NCBI GenBank assembly: GCA_021780475.1
Contig: JAJXYR010000046.1
Coordinates: 1-35,568, forward strand
Direction of reading: 5' to 3'
DNA length: 35,568 nucleotides
DNA from: Pseudomonadota bacterium
GTDB taxonomy: Bacteria; Pseudomonadota; Gammaproteobacteria; Steroidobacterales; Steroidobacteraceae
A program made the position numbers and the translations under genes. Positions 16,857-24,992 of this stretch are shown piece by piece (position 1 is the first letter of the stretch; each line of letters begins with the position of its first letter). The notes under the pieces are model-generated. The model did not search any database. It was not told where the DNA came from and worked only from the letters and a program-made list of their open reading frames with translations.

Positions 16857-18244
16857 CCGCGGCGCGCCCGCGCGAGCTCCGCCAGCCGGCGGGCGAATTC
16901 GGGAGTGACCTCGCCGCCTTCGAGATGCGCGAAGTGCAGCGCCCGGAAGCGCTCGGGGACGAGCGCGCCGACGGGGTTCGTGGAGTCGACGGTCACCGGC
17001 AGGATGAACAGCGCACCATCGGCCATGTTGCGCGTGCGATCGAGCGCATAGCTCCACTCACGGCGGAAATACGCCTCGAGGCGCCGCTCGGTGTTCTGCG
17101 AGATCACCGCGATGAAGTACGAGCAGCGGGCGATGTTGCGCTGGACCTTGAGGTCGTAGTCATCGCCGCTTTCCAGGCGCTCGAGATCGAACCAGGTGGT
17201 GATGCCCGCGGCTTCGAGTCCCTCCTTGATCCGCTTCACCGCCGGCAGGTCCTCGCGCGCATAACTGATGAATACCGCGTTCTCGGGCATTTCCCGCGCC
17301 GGGGGCAGGAAACGGGCCGGATCGGCGCCGTCGTCCGCGGGCTTGTGACGCGCCTGCCAGCGGCCGTGGAGCTCCGCGACGAAACGCTCCGCCCCACGAT
17401 AGATGCGCGTGTGCACGCTCACCTGTTGCAGAAAGCTCACCAGCCGCGGCTCCTCGCCGAGCAGATCATCGGCCAGGACCTCGCCGACGTCGCGCGGAGC
17501 CGAGAGCCGCTGCCGCTTCGCGATGCGCAGGAACAGCCGTGCGACCCAGTTGCTGAGGGAGCCGCCGATCACGAGCAGGTGACTGTGCTCGAGCTCGTAG
17601 AAGAGCCGCTCGGGGACCAGATGCTCGTTCTGCAGCGCGCACAGATACTCGAGCAGATCCTCGTCCGAGACGACGTAGGTCGGGGATGCCGAGATCTTGC
17701 CGAAGAGGTGATACACCGTCGGCCGGGTGAGGCGCTCACGCTCGGCCGGCAGGTCCGTGACGCGATTGGGAGAATAGGAAATCGACTCCGTCGATTGTGC
17801 GCCGTCGAAACGGACGAGATTGATCGCGGTTTCGAGCAACGAGTCGAAGGTGGTGGAAACGAACAGATCGAAGTCGGTGATCGCCGCGAGCTGCCGAAGC
17901 GCCGCCGGCGGTTCGGCGTCGAGGTCCTTCAACACCCCGCGCAGCCGCACATAGGCTTCTTCGCGGCGCCCCCGATGACTGAGAAACAGGCACACCACGT
18001 CGTTCAACGAGTAGCGTTCGGGAAGCTCGCGCGGATCGACATTCAGGCGCGCGGCCAGTCGCTCGGCGAGCACGTCATAGAGCAGGCGGGACTGATCGCC
18101 GCATGCGACGGACAGCAACTCCGGCCCGACGATCGGGATGACCCGGCGCTCCTCGATGAAGCTCAGGAGGTCCTCCCATGCGTTCTCATCGAGTGCCGCC
18201 TCGGGCGGCATCTGGGCGGCGACGTTGCTCATCGGCGGCGGCAT
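16853..18244 (-). CDS. SIR2-like and TIR domain fusion, putative NAD-consuming immune effector
   Basis: This 463-residue fusion has an N-terminal SIR2-like domain (about 30-290): VIPIVGPELL at 35-44, LFVSTTFDSLLE at 127-138 and PTVYHLFGK with the candidate catalytic His179. The usual TN-x-D motif reads TTFD, with Thr132 where Asn is expected, so hydrolysis by this half is doubtful. A TIR domain follows from residue 323: AVFISYAREDLPAVKRIKEG, then ITTWFDLERLESG and CSYFIAVISQNTE, then YFRREWSYAL with Glu396 at the position of the catalytic Glu of NADase TIRs. TIR domains of this kind cleave NAD+ or make cyclic ADP-ribose signals. ATG 18244 has an AAGG box; ATG 18232 is an alternative. The gene leads the operon with the STAND NTPase and is divergent from the PEP-CTERM gene. 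Confidence 0.87.
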   Translation of the reverse strand: MPPPMSNVAAQMPPEAALDENAWEDLLSFIEERRVIPIVGPELLSVACGDQSRLLYDVLAERLAARLNVDPRELPERYSLNDVVCLFLSHRGRREEAYVRLRGVLKDLDAEPPAALRQLAAITDFDLFVSTTFDSLLETAINLVRFDGAQSTESISYSPNRVTDLPAERERLTRPTVYHLFGKISASPTYVVSDEDLLEYLCALQNEHLVPERLFYELEHSHLLVIGGSLSNWVARLFLRIAKRQRLSAPRDVGEVLADDLLGEEPRLVSFLQQVSVHTRIYRGAERFVAELHGRWQARHKPADDGADPARFLPPAREMPENAVFISYAREDLPAVKRIKEGLEAAGITTWFDLERLESGDDYDLKVQRNIARCSYFIAVISQNTERRLEAYFRREWSYALDRTRNMADGALFILPVTVDSTNPVGALVPERFRALHFAHLEGGEVTPEFARRLAELARARRG

Positions 18245-18406
18245 GGCCTTGTCGTTATCCGCGGCATGCTACGCCGAGGCTCGCGCCTGCGTCCAACTCG
18301 CGCCGTCGTCCAATGGGAACGACGCGGACGTCGGGGTCGATGGGTCGTCGCGAGAAACCGTCGGGATTCTTTACAACTGTCTGCGGCATGCCGGCCCCGG
18401 GATGTT

Positions 18407-18419
18407 CAAGTTATTGATA
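18407..18419 (+). promoter_or_regulatory. candidate IHF binding site
   Basis: CAAGTTATTGATA matches every fixed position of the reverse complement of the IHF consensus (YAA-N4-TTGATW). It lies in a local AT-rich patch about 20 nt upstream of the -24 element at 18439, the usual place for IHF to bend DNA at sigma-54 promoters. TTTACAACTGT near 18370 could belong to an activator site, but I know of no consensus to support that. Confidence 0.5.
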
Positions 18420-18438
18420 ATCATTACATACTCTTGGG

Positions 18439-18454
18439 TGGCGCCTTTTTTGCA
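18439..18454 (+). promoter_or_regulatory. sigma-54 (-24/-12) promoter of the PEP-CTERM gene
   Basis: TGGC at 18439-18442 and TTGCA at 18450-18454 are separated by exactly 7 nt, matching the TGGC-N7-TTGCW core of RpoN promoters. Transcription would begin near 18465, leaving a leader of about 36 nt before ATG 18501. PEP-CTERM/exosortase systems commonly carry the PrsK/PrsR two-component pair, whose regulator is a sigma-54 activator, which makes this assignment credible. Confidence 0.65.
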
Positions 18455-18500
18455 TGGCGATATCTGGGCGTCAACGCACCTCGGACCTAAGGACCATACC

Positions 18501-19268
18501 ATGCAAAACCGCATCGCCATCGTCGCACTGGGCACGGTAATCGCCAGCGCGATGATCGCCGGCACCGCTTCGGCCACCGCCATCGGCACGGGTCCGGTCG
18601 AGGTGTTTCTGCAAAGCGGCACGGTTACCGCCATGGTCACGGGCAACACCCCGAGCACCGGTTCCCCGTCCATCGCGATGTATCAAAATCTGAATCTGAA
18701 TGGGTGGACGGTCGGCGTGACCGCAATCAGCTATGCACCGACGCTCAACACCACGGCCGGCATCGACGTGGGTGGCATCGCCTCGACGTGCGTGACCGCC
18801 TCGAGCGAATGTTCGAGCAATCCTCTGTTGATCGCCGTCAGTGCCCCAGGCTTCAACCAGGTGATCGGCGCGAACGGCTTCCTGCTCCAGTATGGCGGCA
18901 CGGTCAACGGCGGCGCGTTGTCCACCTCCGCCTGGTGGGATACCAGCCAGAGCTATTTCTGCAATCCGAGCAATTCGAGCGATCCGGGGAATCCCGCAAC
19001 GAACTGCGGCTCGAGCAATCTCATCGGCACGCTGGCCCTTGGCAGCGGCAGCACCGGGGCCACGCTCACCGGCGGCCCGGATCCGATCCGGTCTTATTCG
19101 CTGACCGTCAGCGACTCGCTCGGGGTGAACGGCTCGCTGGATCCGTTCTACAGTTTCGACACCAGTGTCGTCCAGGCGGTACCCGAGCCGGGTACGCTCG
19201 CGCTGTTCGGTACAGGACTCTTCGGCTGCCTGATGCTCGAGCGTCGGCGGCGCGCACGCCAAGGCTGA
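18501..19268 (+). CDS. PEP-CTERM sorting-domain protein, secreted or surface protein
   Basis: The 255-residue protein has a signal peptide (residues 1-26, IAIVALGTVIASAMIAGTASA) and a Ser/Thr/Asn/Gly-rich low-complexity body with two or three Cys pairs. The classic exosortase tail starts near residue 227: VPEPGT, then the hydrophobic stretch LALFGTGLFGCLML and a basic ERRRRARQG end. Exosortase cleaves such tails, and the proteins are typically linked to exopolysaccharide and biofilm matrix. No exosortase gene is in the window. TAAGGA at 18488-18493 is a good ribosome binding site for ATG 18501. The body has no recognisable enzymatic domain, so the role is structural or unknown. Confidence 0.88.
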   Translation: MQNRIAIVALGTVIASAMIAGTASATAIGTGPVEVFLQSGTVTAMVTGNTPSTGSPSIAMYQNLNLNGWTVGVTAISYAPTLNTTAGIDVGGIASTCVTASSECSSNPLLIAVSAPGFNQVIGANGFLLQYGGTVNGGALSTSAWWDTSQSYFCNPSNSSDPGNPATNCGSSNLIGTLALGSGSTGATLTGGPDPIRSYSLTVSDSLGVNGSLDPFYSFDTSVVQAVPEPGTLALFGTGLFGCLMLERRRRARQG

Positions 19269-19288
19269 GGTTCAGCGGGAACGGATCG

Positions 19289-19310
19289 TCCCGGGCCGAT
19301 CGGCCCGGGA
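19289..19310. terminator. perfect 22-nt inverted repeat between convergent genes
   Basis: TCCCGGGCCGA at 19289-19299 is followed directly by its exact reverse complement at 19300-19310. It lies between the stops of the PEP-CTERM gene (19268) and the convergent hydrolase (19349), as expected of a bidirectional terminator. No T-tract follows on either strand, so termination efficiency is uncertain. Confidence 0.5.
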
Positions 19311-19348
19311 GCCTGGTCGCGGGACGAGCGGCGACCGGGTAGCGGTCA

Positions 19349-20458
19349 TCATCGATGCAGCTCCCGTGCGAAGTAACCGGCCATGATCTCGTCGGCCTCC
19401 TGAGTTTCCGGCAGGCCGGGATGGTTCCAGAACGCGTGAGGCAGACCCTCGAAGACCACCAGCCTGGCATCCACGCCGGCGCGCAGGAACGCCCGGTGCA
19501 GGATCGTCGTACCGCTGAGCAGCATGTCCCGCTCGCTCGTGATGAACAAGGTCGGCGGAAAGCCCTTCAGGTTCGCATACAAAGGCGATAGCACCGGGTC
19601 CTTGAGATTCTCCGGGGCCCCCGGAATGCGTATGCCTCCGCCCGGGTTCGTCGACGAGGTCGGCAAGCCCACCGGCCCTTTCAGGCCGAAGAGTCCGAAT
19701 ATCGCCTGCGAATCACCGGCCTGGCTGAAATCCCCCCAACCGGAGAACACCCCCAAGCACCCCGGCAGCGGCAAGCGCAACTGCCGGAGACGAACCGCGA
19801 CCTCCGGCGTCAATATCGCGCCGGCCGACGTGCCGTATGTGCAGATCTTCGACGCGGCGTAGGTCCGAAGCAGTTGCTGGTACACCGCGATCGCATCATC
19901 GATCTGCGCGGGATACGGGTGCTCCGGCAACAATCGATACAAAACCGCGACGACCTTGACCTTGGCGAGATTCGCGATCGGAATGGTCTCGGTCAGCGAC
20001 CCCGAGTCCGAATCGAACCCCCCGCCGTGCAAGTTCATCAGCACCAAACCCCGGTGTTGCGCCGGCATCGCCAACGGCGTGATCACGCGCACCGGAACCC
20101 CGCCGAGAACGCCGCGGGCGATGTTGACCGGATACATCGCCCGAAATTTCGCGGCGCGCTCGGCCTGCCATACGTCGGTTTTCGCGCGCCGCTGCGCCAG
20201 GGTCATCGCGCGCAGATCCGGAACGGGCCGCGCCAGAAACGCCCTCGCCTGCGGACTGATCGTGGTCGGAACGGGAACCACGCGGGTGATGTGCGCGGTA
20301 CCGTTGGAATCGACGTAGCTGGAGTCGGTCTGCGGAACAGACGCGGGAAGAACCTTGGATTGCGCGAGCGACGCCGACACCGACATCGCCGCGGCCAGAA
20401 ATCCCACGCTGAAACGGGCCGCATTCCGCGAAAAGCGCAAACTCGTGTGGTGCTGCAT
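19349..20458 (-). CDS. alpha/beta hydrolase, hormone-sensitive-lipase-like esterase, exported
   Basis: The 369-residue protein has a signal peptide (hydrophobic part FSVGFLAAAMSVSASLA). The HSL/GDXG esterase fold follows: oxyanion-hole NLHGGGF (His144-Gly147), YRLLPEHPYPAQIDDA, the nucleophile elbow GTSAG (Ser211), the acid Asp311 in ITSERDMLLSG and His341 in GLPHAFW. The catalytic triad is complete. It probably hydrolyses short-chain carboxylic esters in the periplasm. ATG 20458 is preferred because GGGGG lies 5 nt upstream; an in-frame GTG at 20461 is too close to that box. It sits 79 nt downstream of the BNR-repeat gene on the same strand and may be co-transcribed with it. Confidence 0.88.
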   Translation of the reverse strand: MQHHTSLRFSRNAARFSVGFLAAAMSVSASLAQSKVLPASVPQTDSSYVDSNGTAHITRVVPVPTTISPQARAFLARPVPDLRAMTLAQRRAKTDVWQAERAAKFRAMYPVNIARGVLGGVPVRVITPLAMPAQHRGLVLMNLHGGGFDSDSGSLTETIPIANLAKVKVVAVLYRLLPEHPYPAQIDDAIAVYQQLLRTYAASKICTYGTSAGAILTPEVAVRLRQLRLPLPGCLGVFSGWGDFSQAGDSQAIFGLFGLKGPVGLPTSSTNPGGGIRIPGAPENLKDPVLSPLYANLKGFPPTLFITSERDMLLSGTTILHRAFLRAGVDARLVVFEGLPHAFWNHPGLPETQEADEIMAGYFARELHR

Positions 20459-20537
20459 CACATCCCCCTACAGCGACCGGATCAGTTCGATTCTCAACGG
20501 GTTGCTATTCTGCACGGCCTTCACTATCGCCCGGCGC

Positions 20538-23500
20538 TCACATCTGCCTGCCCGCCAACGCGATCGCGGCTCGCAGTCTCCGCTCCCCGACCTGGGCTTG
20601 CGCCTTGAACTGCCGATAGACCTCATGCTGCGCACGGGTCGGCCGCGCGTACGCGAAATCAACGTCGGACAGCAGGAACCCCAGGTGCGAATGCAGTCGC
20701 GGCGGCTGCATCGCGTCATCCTCGGCCCCGTGCAGCCTCAGATTCACCACGGCGTCGATTGCCTGGTTCAACCTCGCGATCGTCGCGCGCGCCTGCTGCC
20801 GACCAATCCGCCGACTGGCGCGTAACGCGCCGATCCGGTCGCGCGCATCGATCGCCTGATCGATCGTCCGGTCCAGGCCATCGAGCGTGGCGAAGATCCT
20901 CATCTGGAACTTGAAACGCGCCACCAGATCGGACCGGGAGGCCTTGATTCGCGGATCGAGCGCGACCGCGAACTCACGTCGTGTCTTGACGCCACCGTAG
21001 TCCAGCGTCACCCGATACGTACCTGGAACCACCATCGGGCCCGCGACCGATTCGGACAGGACGGTGTCGGCCGGCACGGTTCCGATGAAGCCTTCGACAT
21101 TGGTGGCGTCGGGATACCGCAGATCCCACTGGAAGCGGTTCATGCCCGGTTCGATCGCGGTCAACTCGCGCTCGAGTTCGGCCGCCTGCTGGATCTGCGG
21201 GACCGCCGTGGTGACGTCGTCGTCGTCGACTTCCTCGTCGAAGGCCCTTTGGGCTTCACGATCCGCCGCCGTCGACAGGTGCAGGTTGAAGCGTCGGATG
21301 ACGGTGCCGTCGGTGTTGGAAAACGTGAGCGTGACTGGTGTCTTGCCGGTATACGTCTCCGGGATGCGGAAGAAGACCGTGGCGCCGAACGGCGGATTCT
21401 GACCGGAGGTGTTCATCGCGATCGAACTGGTCGAGCCGGAGCTGTCGATACCGCTGCTCGAGCCGTAGACCTGGCTGAGCCATGCCCGTTGCGGCGCGAA
21501 CAATTCCGGCGAACCGGCCGACCATTGCGGTCGCTCGCTGATTTGCTCGAGCAATGTCAGGTCGTCCAGTATCCAGAACGCCCGGCCATGGGTGGCCGCC
21601 ACGAGTTCGCCCTCGCGGGAATCGATCGCCAGATCGCGCACCTGCGCGTGCGGCAAATCGAGCGTCAGCGGCTGCCAGTGCGCACCGGCGTCGAAGCTGA
21701 CGTAGACGGTGTTCTTGGTCCCGAGGAACAACAGCTTCGCGTCCCGAGGATCCTGGCGCACCACAAAGACGTATTGATCGTCCGGCAAGCCCCGGGTGAT
21801 CGTCCGCCAGGTCCGTCCATAATCGGTGGTTTCGTACACGTAGGGCTTGAAGTCGTCCCACAGGTAACGACTCGCCGTCAGGTATGCCGTGCCTCGGACC
21901 CGCGTCGACGGTTCAATCGAGGTGATCTCCGCCCATTTTGGCAGCGCCGCGGGACGCACGGCCCGCCAACGCGTACCACCGTCGGTGGTCACGTGCACCA
22001 AACCATCGCTGGAACCGGCCCAGATCACGTCACCGTCGAGCGGCGACACCGCCAGTGCCGAGATGATCGGATAGATCTCGCCGCCGGTCTGGTCGTGATC
22101 CACCGGCCCGCCGGTGGGACCTTCGGTACGAGGATCGTTGCGGGTGAGGTCCGGACTGATGATCCTCCATGTAGCGCCATAGTCCCTGCTTTGCATCACG
22201 TATTGCGACCCGACCAACAGGTCATGGTGATCGGTCGGCGAGAACAGGATCGGATGAGTCCACCCGAAGCGGTACTTCTGTGCCGCGGACGATCTGCCAT
22301 CCAGGAAGTCCGGCCAAGGGCTGACATCCTGGGCCTGATGGCTCCTCCAGTCGTTCTTCCAGAACAAGCTGAAGTATTCGCTGCCGTACACGATGTCGGG
22401 GTCGCCGGGCTGGGGGACCACGACGGTCGCCTCGCCACTCGCCACCTGATGCCAATCCGCCAACGCGATCGACTGGTCTGCGCCCGCGCTCGGCCCTTCC
22501 CACGACCCTTCGTCCTGCTGCGCGCCATAGACATGGAACGGGAATTGGTGATCCAGGTTCACGTGATAGAACTGACCGGTCGGCTGATTGTGCTCCGTAC
22601 TCCACGTCTTGCCGCCGTCGGTCGAGACGGTCGCCCCGCCGTCGTTGCCTTCGAGCAGGATCTTGGGGTCGTTCGGGTTGATCCACACCGTATGGTTGTC
22701 GGCATCGAACGGCGTGTGCATCATCGTGAAGTGGATACCGCCATCGCGGGAGACGAACATCGAGTCATCCGTCGGCACATACACCGTGTTCGGATCGGTC
22801 GGATCGGCGAAGATCGCCATGAAATAGAACGGACGCTGGCGCAACTTCCAGTTGTGGTTGACCTGCCGCCAGGTCGCGCCGGCATCGTTCGACCGGTATA
22901 CGCCACCCGCCTTGCCCCTGGCTTCGATCAAGGCATAGACCACGTTCGGCTCGCTCGCAGCCACGGCAACGCCGATCTTTCCGAGCGTCGTGCCCTTGGG
23001 CAATCCCTCGTGACCCGTGATGTCGACCCAGTGCGCTCCACCATCGGTCGTCTTGTAGATCCCGCTGCCGGGACCACCACTGGAGAGCTTCCACGGCGTC
23101 CGGTACGCCTGCCAGGTGGCCGCATAGAGCACCTGCGGATCCTTCGGATCCATCACGAGATCGACCACGCCCGTCCGGTCGTCGACGAAAAGTACCTTCT
23201 TCCAGGTCTTGCCGCCGTCGGTGGTCTTGAACACGCCGCGATGAGGGTCCGGCACGAACACGTGGCCCATCGAGGCGGCATAGACGACGTCGGGATCATG
23301 CGGGTCGATGACGAGACCCATCGTCGTGTGGGTGTCGCGCAGTCCGGCGTAGGTCCAGGTCTTTCCGGCGTCGACCGTCTTGTAGACGCCGTCACCGGTG
23401 ATCATGTCGTTGCGAATGTCGCTCTCGCCGGTGCCGACGTAGATGATCCTCGGATCGGATGGCGCGACCGCGATCGCGCCGATGCTGTCGCTCGCGCTCG

Positions 23501-23789
23501 GCCAGCCGTCGCTGATGTTCTGCCAGCTGATCCCGTAGTCGGCGCTTTTCCACACGCCGCCGTCCACCGCTCCCATGTAGAACAAATCCGGCCGGCTCGG
23601 CACCCCGGCCACGGCCACGACACGGCCGCCGATATACGGCCCGATGCTGCGCCAGGAGAGTTTGTTGAGCAGCGCCTGCGGCGTGACAACGGCCGCCGGA
23701 CGCGCCACCAGGGGCGAGCATAGCTCGGCAACGAATATGAAAAGCATCGCACGAACCACCAGACGACTGGCGCGCACCCAGTACCACAT
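20538..23789 (-). CDS. large exported BNR/sortilin (VPS10)-like beta-propeller protein
   Basis: The 1083-residue protein begins with a membrane/signal segment (LVVRAMLFIFVAELCSPLVA). A long series of beta-propeller blades with the Asp-box/BNR pattern S/T-x-D-x-G-x-T-W follows, for example KSADYGISWQ, KTVDAGKTW, KTTDGGKTWKK, RSNDAGATWRQ, STDGGKTW and QSRDYGATWR. These span roughly residues 40-720. A C-terminal part of about 300 residues has a beta-rich domain (MNRFQWDLRYPDA, GTYRVTLDYGG) and a helical end. This architecture is common in Acidobacteria, Bacteroidetes and Xanthomonadales relatives, where it is called a VPS10/sortilin-like or glycosyl-hydrolase-like protein. True sialidase catalytic residues are not evident, so a binding or peptidase-accessory role is as likely. 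ATG 23789 follows a strong GGGGGAGGG box. Another in-frame ATG at 23831 lacks such support. Confidence 0.85.
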   Translation of the reverse strand: MWYWVRASRLVVRAMLFIFVAELCSPLVARPAAVVTPQALLNKLSWRSIGPYIGGRVVAVAGVPSRPDLFYMGAVDGGVWKSADYGISWQNISDGWPSASDSIGAIAVAPSDPRIIYVGTGESDIRNDMITGDGVYKTVDAGKTWTYAGLRDTHTTMGLVIDPHDPDVVYAASMGHVFVPDPHRGVFKTTDGGKTWKKVLFVDDRTGVVDLVMDPKDPQVLYAATWQAYRTPWKLSSGGPGSGIYKTTDGGAHWVDITGHEGLPKGTTLGKIGVAVAASEPNVVYALIEARGKAGGVYRSNDAGATWRQVNHNWKLRQRPFYFMAIFADPTDPNTVYVPTDDSMFVSRDGGIHFTMMHTPFDADNHTVWINPNDPKILLEGNDGGATVSTDGGKTWSTEHNQPTGQFYHVNLDHQFPFHVYGAQQDEGSWEGPSAGADQSIALADWHQVASGEATVVVPQPGDPDIVYGSEYFSLFWKNDWRSHQAQDVSPWPDFLDGRSSAAQKYRFGWTHPILFSPTDHHDLLVGSQYVMQSRDYGATWRIISPDLTRNDPRTEGPTGGPVDHDQTGGEIYPIISALAVSPLDGDVIWAGSSDGLVHVTTDGGTRWRAVRPAALPKWAEITSIEPSTRVRGTAYLTASRYLWDDFKPYVYETTDYGRTWRTITRGLPDDQYVFVVRQDPRDAKLLFLGTKNTVYVSFDAGAHWQPLTLDLPHAQVRDLAIDSREGELVAATHGRAFWILDDLTLLEQISERPQWSAGSPELFAPQRAWLSQVYGSSSGIDSSGSTSSIAMNTSGQNPPFGATVFFRIPETYTGKTPVTLTFSNTDGTVIRRFNLHLSTAADREAQRAFDEEVDDDDVTTAVPQIQQAAELERELTAIEPGMNRFQWDLRYPDATNVEGFIGTVPADTVLSESVAGPMVVPGTYRVTLDYGGVKTRREFAVALDPRIKASRSDLVARFKFQMRIFATLDGLDRTIDQAIDARDRIGALRASRRIGRQQARATIARLNQAIDAVVNLRLHGAEDDAMQPPRLHSHLGFLLSDVDFAYARPTRAQHEVYRQFKAQAQVGERRLRAAIALAGRQM

Positions 23790-23986
23790 CGAAGTTCCCT
23801 CCCCCGTTGCAGCTCGTGACCCGCGGAACATGGCCTGCAGCCAAATGGTCCACGACGGTCTACGTCGGGTGACCGCGGTCGCCCCTCATGCGTGCAGCCT
23901 CATGCATCCTGAGGAAATTGTCGAGAGTGGAGCATCGCCTTAAGATCAGCCCGCATTTCAGACAGCCCGAACAAGTGGGAGCCCGC

Positions 23987-24325
23987 ATGATCGAATCGTT
24001 CTGGCTGTTCTTCGCCGCCGGCCCGCTGGAAGCCGCCTGGACGAACCAAGCGCTCGGCGTCGCCGTACCCGCCGAGCGCCAAGCGATGGTCGGCTACGGC
24101 TCGTTCGATCGGGTGCTGGACGTATTGGACGAGGCCGTCCGCGACCGCCCCTATCTCGTCGATGGCCGCTTCAGCGCAGCGGACGTCTACGTCGGATCGC
24201 AGCTCAACTTCGGCATGAGTTTCGGCATGATCGAGAAGCGGCCCGCGTTCGTGCGGTACTGCGAAGCCTTGTCGACTCGGCCGGCGAAACTGCGCGCCGA
24301 GGAACTCGACGGGCCGATGAACTGA
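23987..24325 (+). CDS. glutathione S-transferase C-terminal domain only
   Basis: The 112 residues match the all-helical C-terminal domain of bacterial glutathione S-transferases: FWLFFAAGPLEAAWTNQALG, then YGSFDRVLDVLDEAVRDRPY, the N-capping-box-like GRFSAADVYVGSQL and MIEKRPAFVRYCEAL. The thioredoxin-like N-terminal domain that binds glutathione is missing. The upstream 160 nt do not encode it in any frame I could read. ATG 23987 has a GGGAG box, so the fragment may still be translated, but it cannot act as a transferase by itself. It is most likely a deletion remnant. The gene is divergent from the BNR gene across about 200 nt. Confidence 0.75.
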   Translation: MIESFWLFFAAGPLEAAWTNQALGVAVPAERQAMVGYGSFDRVLDVLDEAVRDRPYLVDGRFSAADVYVGSQLNFGMSFGMIEKRPAFVRYCEALSTRPAKLRAEELDGPMN

Positions 24326-24343
24326 TCAAGGTCCGCCGAGCAG

Positions 24344-24397
24344 CGTACGATGCGCCGTACGATTGGGGTGCACCCCGGGCGAAATGGCCTGCCGGGG
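24344..24397. terminator. cluster of inverted repeats between convergent genes
   Basis: CGTACG occurs at 24344-24349 and 24356-24361 with a 6-nt loop. A perfect palindrome, GGGGTGCACCCC, lies at 24365-24376. CCCCGG at 24373-24378 can pair with CCGGGG at 24392-24397. All lie between the stops of the glutathione transferase fragment (24325) and the DUF4337 gene (24408). A terminator role is likely by position, but no T-tract is present. Confidence 0.4.
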
Positions 24398-24407
24398 GCG
24401 GGTTCCG

Positions 24408-24992
24408 TCATCCCAGCGTGTGCCAGCCCAAGGAGCCGAGCCACAGTCCGACGCCGACGAGGGCGCTGAGCAACGCGGCGACGAACAACCAGCGCCGCCC
24501 GGTCAGCGCCGTGATCGACGCGAGAGAGATCGCCACCTGCAGCGCGATGATGCTGCGCAGGATCTCGGTGTGCGGTCGACTGAGCGTCGCCGAACGGATG
24601 TCCGACCGGGCCGACGCCGCATCGAGACTGCGCGCCTTGGCCGCCAATTCCTGTTTCTGCATTTGATACTTCGAAATCCTTGCGTCGAACTCGGCGCGCC
24701 GGGCCGCGGGAGCGAGATCGCGTGCGAGCTCGGTCAAATGCTGCTTGGTGCTGGCCGCCTGGTAATGGTTCCAGTCGTCGGTCGCATGCGCCTTTTCGAG
24801 TACCGCCTGGTTCTTCGCCAGCAACACCTCCTCCATCAAGAGCGAGCCTTCATAGCTGATCAACGCCCCCAATGCCGCCAATACCGCGGTGAACAACGCG
24901 ACCCATTGGTTCAGGCGCGTCAGCCGCGGCGTCGCGGCATGGTGGAGCATTTCCTCGTGGGGTGCGTGGGTATGGACACCTTGCTCGCTCAT
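24408..24992 (-). CDS. DUF4337 family membrane protein
   Basis: This 194-residue protein has the DUF4337 (PF14235) layout. A short soluble N-terminus rich in His/Glu is followed by a first membrane helix (LNQWVALFTAVLAALGALISY) and a charged, coiled-coil-prone middle (AKNQAVLEKAHATDDWNHYQAASTK, then KYQMQKQELAAKA). Two closely spaced helices lie at the C-terminus (IIALQVAISLASITALTG and WLFVAALLSALVGVGLWLG). The function of this family is unknown. ATG 24992 begins the conserved region; the longer frame upstream is compositionally different and was not used. The gene is convergent with the glutathione transferase fragment and divergent from serC. Confidence 0.82.
   Translation of the reverse strand: MSEQGVHTHAPHEEMLHHAATPRLTRLNQWVALFTAVLAALGALISYEGSLLMEEVLLAKNQAVLEKAHATDDWNHYQAASTKQHLTELARDLAPAARRAEFDARISKYQMQKQELAAKARSLDAASARSDIRSATLSRPHTEILRSIIALQVAISLASITALTGRRWLFVAALLSALVGVGLWLGSLGWHTLG

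Noticed and set aside
21249-23723. Long forward open frame (824 codons) opposite the BNR-repeat gene
   Set aside because: It is a shadow of the repeat-containing gene on the other strand, with no motif or ribosome binding site.
9053-24363. A 16-bp sequence (CGATGCGCCGTACGAT) present at 9053-9068 and 24348-24363
   Set aside because: Only two copies, in unrelated settings. A match of this length is not surprising in 35 kb of GC-rich DNA, so I do not call it a repeat family.
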